Source: JAAXTT01 sp964530215
Lineage (GTDB): Bacteria > Bacillota > Desulfotomaculia > Desulfotomaculales > Desulfocucumaceae
DNA: 16,328 nt
NCBI GenBank assembly: GCA_964530215.1
Contig: CAZHAJ010000027.1
Span: 1-16,328 of the forward strand
Direction of reading: 5' to 3'
Shown here: positions 1 through 6,612 of the stretch, in pieces
Layout of the letters: each line of letters begins with the position of its first letter
How positions within the stretch are numbered: the first letter of the stretch is position 1
Notes under the pieces: model-generated
Seen by the model: only the letters and a program-made list of their open reading frames with translations
Told to the model about the DNA's origin: nothing
The model's database searches: none
Made by a program: the position numbers and the translations under genes

Positions 1-55
1 ATAAGCTATAAGCTATAAGCTATAAGCTATAAGCTATAAGCTATAAGCTATAAGC
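1..55. repeat. Perfect 7-bp tandem repeat (ATAAGCT), about 7.9 copies
   Basis: The unit ATAAGCT is repeated seven times without a mismatch from base 1 to 49, followed by six bases of an eighth copy. The array touches the window edge, so its real length is unknown. It lies beyond the 3' end of the leftward DUF4330 gene, separated from it by a different 7-bp repeat. Perfect identity suggests recent slippage expansion. Confidence 0.95.
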
Positions 56-95
56 ATTATAGGCTGATTTTATGTTCTGTTTATTTTTTGTTTTT

Positions 96-154
96 CTTCT
101 GAATTCTGTATTCTGGATTCTGGCTTCTGTATTTTTTGGGATTCTGAATTCTGA
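96..154 (-). repeat. Degenerate 7-bp repeat cluster (HCAGAAK family, minus orientation)
   Basis: Read on the minus strand, this stretch consists of units such as TCAGAAG, ACAGAAT, CCAGAAT and ACAGAAG. Five contiguous units span 96-130 and two more span 141-154, with a T-rich interruption between. The same unit family recurs on the plus strand at 2547-2574, 6304-6408 and 10696-10723, and on the minus strand at 10807-10827. Here it lies downstream of the leftward DUF4330 gene and in that gene's orientation. Confidence 0.85.
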
Positions 155-198
155 CCTATAAGAAATGCCTATCAGCACACTGTTCGCTGATCGCTTTC

Positions 199-681
199 CT
201 ACTCCTTCACTTCCACCTTGACCACGGTGCCTTTAAACTCATAATCCCTGGACTTGACATAATACTCTTTGCCCACCCGAATATCCTGTCCGCCCATGCT
301 AATGGTGGCTGATGACAGGGTGGTTTGTCCGGTATTGGTTACATAAATATCCACCAGATATGGGTCAAAGGATTCTACCCTTTGACCTTGGGCATTTACA
401 TTAACTGAGTAGCCGGGCTCCAGCTTAACCTCTTTAACGGTAACCGGAGTATAGCTGTTGCCTTGGACCATTTTATCCCCTACCTTGATGATTTCAGCCA
501 TTTCCGGCCTTATATGGGGAACCATAACCTGAAATTCAACGGTAACTGCTTGGGCTTGTTGAGAAGTGCCGGTAAATTTATAAACCGCACCGACTGCCAC
601 CAAAAGCACCAGCAACAAGACCATTAAATCGATAATATTAATAAGTCCAAAAATTTTGCCTTTATCATTAATTAACTTCAT
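199..681 (-). CDS. DUF4330 family membrane-anchored protein
   Basis: This 160-residue protein has a short basic cytoplasmic start (MKLINDKGK), then one hydrophobic segment at about residues 15-35 (IIDLMVLLLVLLVAVGAVY), then a beta-rich hydrophilic domain. That layout, and the opening LINDKGxIFGxINIIDL, match the DUF4330 family of Clostridia, whose function is unknown. It is predicted to be a single-pass protein with its C-terminal domain outside the membrane. The ATG at 681 is preceded on the minus strand by AAGGGGAAG at good spacing, and a promoter (726-754) lies just upstream. It is transcribed divergently from fabZ. No catalytic motif is visible. A small stem (ATCAGC/GCTGAT) follows the stop but lacks a U-tract. 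Confidence 0.85.
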   Translation of the reverse strand: MKLINDKGKIFGLINIIDLMVLLLVLLVAVGAVYKFTGTSQQAQAVTVEFQVMVPHIRPEMAEIIKVGDKMVQGNSYTPVTVKEVKLEPGYSVNVNAQGQRVESFDPYLVDIYVTNTGQTTLSSATISMGGQDIRVGKEYYVKSRDYEFKGTVVKVEVKE

Positions 682-725
682 TTTTTCTTCCCCTTTTGCG
701 TTATAATGAATACCCCACTTTAAAA

Positions 726-754
726 AGTATAATTTTTTTACTTTAATAGGTCAA
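726..754 (-). promoter_or_regulatory. Sigma-A-type promoter for the DUF4330 gene
   Basis: On the minus strand, TTGACC (749-754) is separated by exactly 17 bp from TATACT (726-731). Transcription would start near 719 and give a leader of about 40 nt before the ATG at 681. The intervening 17 bp are very AT-rich. Confidence 0.65.
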
Positions 755-905
755 TAAAATTAAAGGCAGAAGAAGTATTATGTAATTTTTTTAATTGGTT
801 ATATATTTTGTAAAAGGGTTAATAGTTTAAGCATAGAAAATTAGTGTTTATAGAAGCATTATTTTGTCAAGATATTATGGGGAGAATGTCTATGGAGGTG
901 GAGCA

Positions 906-1340
906 TTGGATATAAACGAAATTATGCAGATCATACCGCATCGTTATCCTTTTTTAATGATAGATAAAATCCTGGAGGTGGAAGCCGGCAAAAGAGCGGT
1001 GGGTATCAAAAATGTCAGCGGCAACGAGCCTTATTTTCAAGGACATTTCCCGGGACATCCGGTTATGCCCGGGGTGCTGATTATTGAGGCTTTGGCCCAG
1101 GTGGGGGCGGTGGCCATGTTGATGATGCCTGAAACCAAGGGTAAGATTGCACTTTTTGCGGGAATAGACGGCGCCCGTTTTAGAAGGCAGGTCCTGCCGG
1201 GGGACCAGCTGAGACTTGAGGTGGAGATTACAAAGGTTAAGGGTCCCATAGGAAAAGGTAAGGCGTTGGCTACCGTTGAGGGTCAAGTGGTGGCGGAAGC
1301 AGAATTAATGTTTGCTTTGCAGGGGCAAAAAAAGGATTAA
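906..1340 (+). CDS. fabZ: (3R)-hydroxyacyl-ACP dehydratase FabZ
   Basis: FabZ dehydrates 3-hydroxyacyl-ACP to trans-2-enoyl-ACP in type II fatty acid elongation in the cytosol. From the TTG at 906 the protein is 144 residues, normal for FabZ. It opens with LDINEIMQIIPHRYPFLMID, carrying the catalytic His of PHRYPFL, and continues with the hot-dog helix FPGHPVMPGVLIIEALAQ, which holds the active-site Glu. The TTG is chosen because GGAGGT (894-899) sits 6 nt upstream and family members start at this LDI position. An upstream in-frame TTG at 864 would add 14 residues unlike the family. The gene stands alone, divergent from the DUF4330 gene. A separate role in lipid A synthesis is not implied here, since no lpx genes are nearby. 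Confidence 0.95.
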   Translation: MDINEIMQIIPHRYPFLMIDKILEVEAGKRAVGIKNVSGNEPYFQGHFPGHPVMPGVLIIEALAQVGAVAMLMMPETKGKIALFAGIDGARFRRQVLPGDQLRLEVEITKVKGPIGKGKALATVEGQVVAEAELMFALQGQKKD

Positions 1341-1421
1341 TATGGCGTTACATCATGAAAAAGTGCGTATAATGGGTTTTAGTTAAGATATTCTAAGCTG
1401 CTGCCCTTTTTTTACCAATAC

Positions 1422-1449
1422 TTGTCTGGAATTTACACTTTGTTAAAAT
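1422..1449 (+). promoter_or_regulatory. Likely promoter upstream of the tagO-like gene
   Basis: TTGTCT (1422-1427), a 16-bp spacer, and TAAAAT (1444-1449) preceded by TG one base earlier (extended -10). The same TGn-TAAAAT arrangement occurs before metK and secA in this window. The implied leader is about 55-60 nt. Confidence 0.45.
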
Positions 1450-1512
1450 AACTAACTAAATGATAAAATTAGGTGATATATGGCCTGATTACAATTTACG
1501 GGGGTAAATAAT

Positions 1513-2583
1513 TTGACTAAAATATTGCCTCTCCTGATGGTCTTCATTTTGGTGGTGGTTTTGACACCGTTGATTCGTTCGAAGGCTGTTGCTTGGGGAG
1601 CAGTGGATTTCCCAAACAAACGAAAGGTTCACCAGGGAGTTATGCCTCGCTTAGGTGGTTTGGTCATTTATTTGGCATTTATCCCAGTGGCAGTGTTTAG
1701 CTCTTCTTTTAGCCTGCCTGTCTTGGGCTTGGCATTTGGAGCCACCCTTATATTATTGTTGGGAGTAGTAGATGACATCAAAGGTATATCACCAAGAGTC
1801 AAGCTGGCCGGTCAAACCTTGGCGGCTCTTTCAGTGGTGCCCTTTGGAGTAAAAGTTCAGTTTATTACCAACCCATTAAGCAGTGAGTTGATGTACTTAG
1901 GCTTGCTGGCTGTTCCCGTTACCGTTTTATGGCTGGTGACCGTTACCAATGCAGTTAATTTAATTGACGGTCTGGACGGATTGGCCGGAGGAGTATCTTG
2001 TATATCTGCTTTAACCATGGCGGTAATAGCTTATCTTCAGTTTAAAACATACGGTGATTTGGGACAGTTGGAAATAGCTTTCCTTTGCTTGATTTTGGCC
2101 ACAGCAATAATGGGCTTTCTTAAATTTAATTTTTATCCCGCCAGCATATTTTTAGGGGATTCGGGATCTATGCTGCTGGGATTTAGTTTAGGGGTTATTT
2201 CCATTATGGGTCTCACCAAGAGTGCCACAGCCATTTCTGTAATTATTCCGGTGGTGGTGATGGGAATACCTCTTTTGGATGTGTTCATGGCTGTTATCAG
2301 AAGATATAAGGATCAAAGACCGATATTCCAGCCGGATCGAGAGCATCTGCATCACCAACTGCTGGATCGAGGCATGTCCCACCCAAGGGCTGTTTTGGTT
2401 ATTTACGGGGTGGGTTTGATAATGGGAGCCAGCGCGGTGGTAATGAGTGTGCTGACGCCTAATCAGTCCATGGTTTTACTGTTTATACTGGCAACTTTGA
2501 TTATTATTGCTGCTAATAAAATCAGAGTTAAACCTGTTGGTAGCAGACAGAAGACAGAAGTAAGAAGTCAGAAGTTGAGTTAA
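1513..2583 (+). CDS. TagO/WecA-like undecaprenyl-phosphate N-acetylaminosugar 1-phosphate transferase
   Basis: This polytopic enzyme of glycosyltransferase family 4 (MraY/WecA/TagO) would move a GlcNAc-1-phosphate-type group from a UDP-sugar onto undecaprenyl phosphate, the first lipid-linked step of teichoic acid or other cell-wall polymers. Visible motifs are NKRKVHxGxMPRLGG near residues 35-50, Asp87-Asp88 in VVDDIKG, NAVNLIDGLDGLAGG (Asn146, Asp152, Asp155), FLGDSGS (Asp216) and the WecA/TagO-type EHLHH (277-281). About ten membrane segments are apparent. The HLHH motif argues against MraY, but the exact sugar is not determined. The TTG start has GGGGG about 8 nt upstream. The last dozen residues (RQKTEVRSQKLS) are encoded by the 7-bp repeat at 2547-2574 and are probably not functional. 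The galU and galE-like genes follow. Confidence 0.85.
   Translation: MTKILPLLMVFILVVVLTPLIRSKAVAWGAVDFPNKRKVHQGVMPRLGGLVIYLAFIPVAVFSSSFSLPVLGLAFGATLILLLGVVDDIKGISPRVKLAGQTLAALSVVPFGVKVQFITNPLSSELMYLGLLAVPVTVLWLVTVTNAVNLIDGLDGLAGGVSCISALTMAVIAYLQFKTYGDLGQLEIAFLCLILATAIMGFLKFNFYPASIFLGDSGSMLLGFSLGVISIMGLTKSATAISVIIPVVVMGIPLLDVFMAVIRRYKDQRPIFQPDREHLHHQLLDRGMSHPRAVLVIYGVGLIMGASAVVMSVLTPNQSMVLLFILATLIIIAANKIRVKPVGSRQKTEVRSQKLS
2547..2574 (+). repeat. 7-bp repeat inside the 3' end of the tagO-like gene
   Basis: Four consecutive units (ACAGAAG, ACAGAAG, TAAGAAG, TCAGAAG) belong to the HCAGAAK family. They lie within the reading frame and encode the protein's extreme C-terminus just before the TAA stop. 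Confidence 0.8.
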
Positions 2584-2620
2584 ATTATATATACTTTGCA
2601 GTCATTAAAGATTATATTAT

Positions 2621-2649
2621 AAAGCCTGCTGTTTTATACAGTGGGCTTT
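2621..2649 (+). terminator. Stem-loop after the tagO-like gene, possible weak terminator
   Basis: An 11-bp stem with two G-U pairs (AAAGCCTGCTG, 2621-2631, with CAGTGGGCTTT, 2639-2649) closes a 7-nt loop. Only a short T-poor tail follows, so termination would be inefficient and readthrough into galU is possible. Confidence 0.4.
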
Positions 2650-2689
2650 AAATCTATACATTAAAGCCCTTTTAAATGGAGGTTGTTAA

Positions 2690-3571
2690 GTGCGTATTCG
2701 TAAAGCTGTTATTCCGGTGGCAGGCCTGGGTTTAAGATTTCTGCCCGCAACTAAAGCTCAGCCAAAGGAAATGTTGTCCGTTATTGACAAGCCTGCGGTT
2801 CAATACATTGTCGAAGAGGCAGTGGCTTCAGGCATCCGGGACATTTTGTTTGTTACCGGAAGACATAAAAAATCCATTGAGGATCATTTTGACAGATCGC
2901 CGGAATTGGAGGCCCATTTGAAGGAAAAGGGAAAGATGGATTTTTTGGAAGTGGTCACCCAGATAGGAGAAATGGTGGATGTTCACAGTGTGCGGCAAAA
3001 GGAACCAAAAGGCTTAGGCCATGCTATTTTATGTGCCAGAAGTTTTGTGGGCAATGAACCCTTTGCGGTGCTATTGGGGGATGACCTCATAAAAAGCGAT
3101 GTCCCTTGTCTGAAGCAGCTTATTGAGGTTTTTCAAGAAACAGGAGGTTCGGTGCTGGCGGTTCAGGAAGTTGACGAAGCAGAGGTCTCTAAATACGGTA
3201 TTTTAAAAGCCGAAGAGATCAGGAAGGGAGTTTACAAAATAGAAGATTTAGTGGAGAAGCCTTCGCCCCAAAATGCTCCTTCCAAAATGGCAGTTATGGG
3301 AAGGTATATTATTAATCCTGCCGTTTTTGATGTTTTAGAAAAAACCGGCCCCGGAGCAGGCGGGGAGATACAGCTCACCGATGCTTTAAAAGTATTGTGC
3401 CGCCGAGAAAAAATGACCGGGCTTGCTTTTTCCGGTAAGAGATATGACGTGGGAGACAAGCTGGGTTACCTTAAGGCAACAGTGGAGTATGCTTTGGACA
3501 GACAGGATCTCTCCGGGGAGTTTTATGATTATCTGGTGGAGCTGTTAAAACAAAACAAGCTAACCATCTAA
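2690..3571 (+). CDS. galU: UTP-glucose-1-phosphate uridylyltransferase
   Basis: GalU makes UDP-glucose from UTP and glucose 1-phosphate in the cytosol, feeding cell-wall polymer and exopolysaccharide synthesis. The 293-residue length is normal. Family signatures are the N-terminal loop GLGLRFLPATKAQPKEML (residues 12-29), VLLGDDLI, YGILKAEEI, EDLVEKPSP and GEIQLTDAL. One oddity is Leu15 (codon TTA) where the nucleotide-binding signature GxGTR normally has Thr; the rest of the loop is intact. The GTG start at 2690 has GGAGG 7 nt upstream. It lies between the tagO-like lipid-sugar transferase and a GalE-like epimerase, which suggests a shared role in supplying sugar nucleotides to the envelope. 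An AT-rich terminator follows. Confidence 0.94.
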   Translation: MRIRKAVIPVAGLGLRFLPATKAQPKEMLSVIDKPAVQYIVEEAVASGIRDILFVTGRHKKSIEDHFDRSPELEAHLKEKGKMDFLEVVTQIGEMVDVHSVRQKEPKGLGHAILCARSFVGNEPFAVLLGDDLIKSDVPCLKQLIEVFQETGGSVLAVQEVDEAEVSKYGILKAEEIRKGVYKIEDLVEKPSPQNAPSKMAVMGRYIINPAVFDVLEKTGPGAGGEIQLTDALKVLCRREKMTGLAFSGKRYDVGDKLGYLKATVEYALDRQDLSGEFYDYLVELLKQNKLTI

Positions 3572-3607
3572 CAGTTGAATTAATAATCCCGCTTTCAATA
3601 CCGGCAT

Positions 3608-3637
3608 AAAGATAAACAAAGTTGTTTATCTTTTTTT
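3608..3637 (+). terminator. Intrinsic terminator after galU
   Basis: A perfect 10-bp stem (AAAGATAAAC, 3608-3617, with GTTTATCTTT, 3624-3633) closes a 6-nt loop and runs into a T-tract ending at 3637. The stem is AT-rich, so termination may be partial, with some readthrough into the galE-like gene whose ATG is only 16 bp further on. Confidence 0.75.
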
Positions 3638-3653
3638 AAAGGCAGGGATTTAT

Positions 3654-4562
3654 ATGAAAGTGATGGTTACCGGGGGTGCGGGATTTATAGGCTCTCACAT
3701 TGTAGATGCATTATGCTCGAAAGGGTTGGAGGTATCGGTGCTGGATGATTTAAGCACCGGCAGGATTGAAAATATTAAGCAAAATATTAAGCTATATTAT
3801 GGTCACTTGCAGGATAAGGATTTTGTAAGGGGAACGATTCTTGCTGAGAATCCCAGCATTATAATTCATCAGGCCGCCCAATCCTGTGCATATAAATCAC
3901 TGGCGGATCCAGCTCATGATGCCGGGGTGAATATATTGGGGACGGTAAACCTGTTGGAAGCCTCCTTGGATTCAGGAGTAAAAAAAATTATTTATGCTTC
4001 TTCAGCGGCGGTATATGGCAGTCCCTGCTATCTGCCCATTGACCCAAAGCATCCGGTAAAGCCTTTGTCCTTCTATGGACTAGCCAAGTATTCTGCAGAG
4101 AAATATATTGAGATTTTTAATGAGATTTATGGTTTAGATTATACCATTTTGCGATATGCCAATGTTTACGGCCCTGGGCAGCAGGCAGCAGCTGAGGGCG
4201 GGGTGGTGGCAATCTTTATTTATTCATTATTAAAGGGAATTAAACCCATTATATATGGAGACGGTCTGCAAACCAGGGATTTTATACATGTTCTGGATGT
4301 GGTTGATGCAAATTTGCAATGTCTAAAAAAGGGATCCGGTATGACTTATAACATTGGAACCGGTGAACCCACCACCATTAAAAGGCTTTACGAAATAATC
4401 CAAGAGGAATCGGGACTTGAAAGCAGCGCGGTGTATCAGGCTGCCAGAGCAGGGGATATAAAGGATAGCTTTTTGACAGATTCTAGGGTGGCCGATGAAC
4501 TGGGATGGCGTCCCAAAATCAGTTTGACCCAAGGAATTAAGTCCACTTTAGAACAGTTTTAA
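3654..4562 (+). CDS. NAD-dependent nucleotide-sugar epimerase, UDP-glucose 4-epimerase (GalE)-like
   Basis: This is a 302-residue extended short-chain dehydrogenase/reductase. The Rossmann NAD-binding motif is VTGGAGFIGSH at residues 5-15, followed by the acidic DDLSTG. The catalytic set is Ser116/Ser117 in YASSAAVYG and Tyr141-x3-Lys145 in YGLAKYSAEKY. RYANVYGPGQ, GDGLQTRDFIHVLDV and NIGTGEPTTIKRL are typical of bacterial UDP-glucose 4-epimerases of the compact (about 310 residue) type. It would interconvert UDP-glucose and UDP-galactose, or the N-acetyl forms, in the cytosol. Position directly after galU supports use of UDP-glucose. Substrate cannot be fixed from sequence; a UDP-glucuronate or UDP-GlcNAc epimerase is possible. 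GGCAGGGA precedes the ATG. Confidence 0.85.
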   Translation: MKVMVTGGAGFIGSHIVDALCSKGLEVSVLDDLSTGRIENIKQNIKLYYGHLQDKDFVRGTILAENPSIIIHQAAQSCAYKSLADPAHDAGVNILGTVNLLEASLDSGVKKIIYASSAAVYGSPCYLPIDPKHPVKPLSFYGLAKYSAEKYIEIFNEIYGLDYTILRYANVYGPGQQAAAEGGVVAIFIYSLLKGIKPIIYGDGLQTRDFIHVLDVVDANLQCLKKGSGMTYNIGTGEPTTIKRLYEIIQEESGLESSAVYQAARAGDIKDSFLTDSRVADELGWRPKISLTQGIKSTLEQF

Positions 4563-4587
4563 CCAAGATGACACAAAGATGTTTTGT

Positions 4588-4610
4588 CTGCCGACTTTTA
4601 GAGTTGGCGG
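4588..4610 (+). terminator. Stem-loop after the galE-like gene, possible terminator
   Basis: CTGCCGAC (4588-4595) pairs with GTTGGCGG (4603-4610) through an 8-bp stem with two G-U pairs and a 7-nt loop. No real T-tract follows, so the terminator role is uncertain. Confidence 0.35.
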
Positions 4611-4718
4611 AATTTAAGCCATTCCTGTAACCATTTCGGTTTGGGTTGAATATAATGAAAACCTAAAATGGGGGGCAGGACATATTTTTACGCATTAGTC
4701 CCTATGGGGGGAATGGCT

Positions 4719-4961
4719 ATGTTTAAAATATCTGATTTGAATAAAAGGGTTATTGTTAACTTGATGGACGGTTCTAAGCTGGGGACAGTAAAGGACATCC
4801 AAATAGACCCGGAAACAGGTAAAATAATTGCTTTTGTTTTGTATGGCCCCAGACGTTTTAAGTTTCTTTTTGCCGGCAAAGATGTAATAGTACCTTGGTC
4901 AAAGATTAAAAAGCTGGGTGTTGATACTGTTTTGGTGGAATTAGATGTGTTGCATTACTAA
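4719..4961 (+). CDS. YlmC/YmxH family PRC-barrel protein
   Basis: This small cytosolic protein of 80 residues has the PRC-barrel pattern of the Firmicutes YlmC/YmxH sporulation-associated family: a start of the type ISDLxxxxIVNLxDGxxLG, then VKDIQIDPETGKI, then VPWSKIKKLGxDTVLVE. Its biochemical role is not established. The ATG at 4719 is chosen because GGGGGGA (4706-4712) lies about 7 nt upstream and the family begins at this ISDL position. Upstream in-frame ATGs at 4668, 4704 and 4713 would add residues foreign to the family or lack spacing. A TATAAT at 4651-4656 may be a -10 element, but I see no good -35 for it. The gene stands alone before metK. Confidence 0.82.
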   Translation: MFKISDLNKRVIVNLMDGSKLGTVKDIQIDPETGKIIAFVLYGPRRFKFLFAGKDVIVPWSKIKKLGVDTVLVELDVLHY

Positions 4962-4983
4962 ATAGTCTGCAAACGTATTAAGA

Positions 4984-5013
4984 TTGACAAATAAAGGGTG
5001 AAAATGTTAAAAT
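4984..5013 (+). promoter_or_regulatory. Strong sigma-A-type promoter for metK
   Basis: A perfect TTGACA (4984-4989) is followed after 18 bp by TAAAAT (5008-5013) with an extended -10 TG at 5005-5006. The expected start near 5020 gives a leader of about 90 nt, which contains the stem-loops at 5044-5080. Confidence 0.7.
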
Positions 5014-5036
5014 GTCGTGGGTTACAAGAGTTAGCC

Positions 5037-5096
5037 ATGATTTGTCTTCAAAAGACCTCAAAGGGGTCTGTTTTTCTTTTAGTATTGATAGTCTAA
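5037..5096 (+). other. Possible 19-codon leader peptide ORF in the metK leader
   Basis: ATG 5037 opens a frame encoding MICLQKTSKGSVFLLVLIV, ending at TAA 5094-5096, which overlaps the metK ribosome site (TAAAGGAG). A weak AAGAG lies 6 nt before the ATG. The frame runs through the leader terminator, so a ribosome on it could affect hairpin formation and hand over to metK. It contains no run of Met codons. A short ORF can occur by chance, so this is a suggestion only. Confidence 0.25.
5044..5080 (+). promoter_or_regulatory. metK leader terminator with an overlapping alternative hairpin
   Basis: A 7-bp stem (AGACCTC, 5053-5059, with GGGGTCT, 5063-5069) closes an AAA loop and is followed by GTTTTTCTTTT (5070-5080), giving an intrinsic terminator inside the transcribed leader. 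A second hairpin, GTCTT (5044-5048) with AAGAC (5052-5056), uses the same bases as the left terminator arm, so the two exclude each other. That is the geometry of an attenuator. The leader lacks S-box (SAM-I) core elements and is too short for one. Confidence 0.55.
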
Positions 5097-5109
5097 AGGA
5101 GTGTTGTAT

Positions 5110-6300
5110 ATGTCCAGAGTTTTTTTTACTTCTGAGTCGGTAACTGAGGGGCATCCGGACAAGATAGCCGACCAAATTTCAGATGCCATCTTAGATGAGA
5201 TAATTGCCCTGGATCCTAACGCCAGGGTAGCTTGTGAGACCCTTTGCACCACAGGCTTGGTAATGGTGGCAGGGGAAATTACTACCGATTGCTATGTTGA
5301 TATCCCGAAAGTAGTCAGGGAAACCGTCAGGTCCATAGGATATACCAGAGCTAAATATGGTTTTGACTGTGATACCTGTTCTGTTATAACCTCGATAGAT
5401 GAGCAGTCACCGGATATAGCAATGGGAGTTGATAATGCCCTGGAAGTCAGAGAGGGAAAAACTGATGACGATAACTTTGATGCCATCGGTGCCGGTGATC
5501 AAGGTATGATGTTTGGCTATGCATCAAACGAAACCCCGGAAATGATGCCTATGCCCATTGCTTTGGCCCATAGATTGGTACGTAAACTTGCTGAGGTAAG
5601 GAAAAGCAAGGAACTTAACTATTTGAGACCGGACGGCAAGTCTCAGGTAACGATAGAGTATGACGGCAATATACCTGTAAGGGTTGATACTGTGGTTATT
5701 TCAACTCAGCACGATGTTCGGGTTAACTCAGCAGATTTACATAGAGATATTGTTGAAAAAGTAATCAGGCCTATTATTCCGGAAAATTTGATGGATGACA
5801 AAACCAGATTTTTGGTAAATCCCACGGGAAGATTTGTTATAGGCGGCCCCCAGGGAGATACCGGACTAACCGGTAGAAAGATTATTGTGGATACATACGG
5901 AGGTATGGCACGCCATGGCGGAGGGGCTTTCTCAGGTAAAGACCCTACAAAAGTTGACCGCTCTGCCAGTTATGCAGCCCGCTATGTGGCAAAAAATATT
6001 GTTGCGGCCGGACTTGCCGACAGGTGCGAAATACAGCTGGCTTATGCGATAGGGGTGGCCAAGCCGGTATCAATCATGGTGGATACCTTTAATACCGGCA
6101 AGGTTACAAATGAAGTATTGCTGGATCTTATCAAAAAGCATTTTGATCTCAGACCGGCCGGGATTATAAAAACACTGGATCTGCGTCGGCCAATTTACAA
6201 GCAGGTGGCAGCATATGGACATTTTGGAAGAACTGACATAGATCTTCCTTGGGAAAGAACCGATAAGGCAGAAGACTTGCGGGGAGATGCAGGAATATAG
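5110..6300 (+). CDS. metK: S-adenosylmethionine synthetase
   Basis: MetK makes S-adenosylmethionine from methionine and ATP in the cytosol. The 396-residue length from ATG 5110 is typical. Signatures are TEGHPDKIADQISDAILD near the N-terminus, the conserved GAGDQGMMFGYA, GGPQGDTGLTGRKIIVDTYGG, and the glycine-rich phosphate loop GGGAFSGKDPTKVDRSAAY-like segment (here with SASY). AAAGGAG (5095-5101) is 8 nt before this ATG; a GTG at 5101 would overlap the ribosome site and is rejected. The gene has its own promoter and a leader with a possible attenuator. The TAG stop lies inside a degenerate copy of the 7-bp repeat (ATAGAAG) that continues for over 100 bp, followed by a hairpin terminator. 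Confidence 0.97.
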   Translation: MSRVFFTSESVTEGHPDKIADQISDAILDEIIALDPNARVACETLCTTGLVMVAGEITTDCYVDIPKVVRETVRSIGYTRAKYGFDCDTCSVITSIDEQSPDIAMGVDNALEVREGKTDDDNFDAIGAGDQGMMFGYASNETPEMMPMPIALAHRLVRKLAEVRKSKELNYLRPDGKSQVTIEYDGNIPVRVDTVVISTQHDVRVNSADLHRDIVEKVIRPIIPENLMDDKTRFLVNPTGRFVIGGPQGDTGLTGRKIIVDTYGGMARHGGGAFSGKDPTKVDRSASYAARYVAKNIVAAGLADRCEIQLAYAIGVAKPVSIMVDTFNTGKVTNEVLLDLIKKHFDLRPAGIIKTLDLRRPIYKQVAAYGHFGRTDIDLPWERTDKAEDLRGDAGI

Positions 6301-6303
6301 AAG

Positions 6304-6408
6304 CCAGAAGTCAGTAGTCAGAATACAGAATTCAGAAGTCAGAAGCCAGAAGCCAGAAGCCAGAATACAGAAGTCAGAAGTCAGAATACAGAAGTCAGAA
6401 TCCAGACC
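6304..6408 (+). repeat. 7-bp tandem repeat array after metK (HCAGAAK), about 15 units
   Basis: In strict 7-bp register from 6304, units run CCAGAAG, TCAGTAG, TCAGAAT, ACAGAAT, TCAGAAG and so on to CCAGACC ending at 6408. The first base varies between T, C and A and the last between G and T, while CAGAA is nearly constant. It is the longest cluster of this family in the window. Any ORF through it, such as 6287-6514, has low-complexity SQK/SEVR repeats and is not a credible protein. Confidence 0.92.
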
Positions 6409-6496
6409 CACATGCAACCTAAACGAAAATGGATGTGGTGCCCAGTTCAGGGACTTGGTAGCCATTTTTGAACTTATATTTTCAGGGCAGAATTTT

Positions 6497-6547
6497 AATA
6501 GTATCAAACTGTGATGGACATAAAAATGTTAATCACAGTTTTTTTCT
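6497..6547 (+). terminator. Hairpin terminator after the metK repeat array (copy 1 of a conserved element)
   Basis: AAACTGTGAT (6506-6515) pairs with ATCACAGTTT (6532-6541); after one G-A mismatch the stem continues GACAT/ATGTT around an AAAA loop, and TTTTT follows. The hairpin plus its 5' flank AATAGTATC closely resembles 10745-10793 after hpf. The remaining bases from 6409 to 6496 show nothing I recognise. From 6548 to the next gene there is only a weak TTGACG (6556) with a poor -10. Confidence 0.75.
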
Positions 6548-6612
6548 GCTCTCTTTTGACGGGTAACCGATAAGCTTATAGATGCATATCTTTTAGCAGC
6601 GGGGTGAGGTGG

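Noticed and set aside
5014..5100. SAM-I (S-box) or SMK (SAM-III) riboswitch in the metK leader
   Set aside because: The leader is only about 90 nt and lacks the S-box core. GTTACAAG occurs as in SMK boxes but its needed partner CTTGTAAC is absent and the ribosome site is not paired to it.
6304..6408. CRISPR-like array
   Set aside because: Units are 7 bp and contiguous with no spacers, so it is a short tandem repeat.
6287..6514. Open frame of 75 codons after metK
   Set aside because: Over half of it is the 7-bp repeat read as SQK/SEVR repeats; it overlaps the metK end and has no ribosome site.
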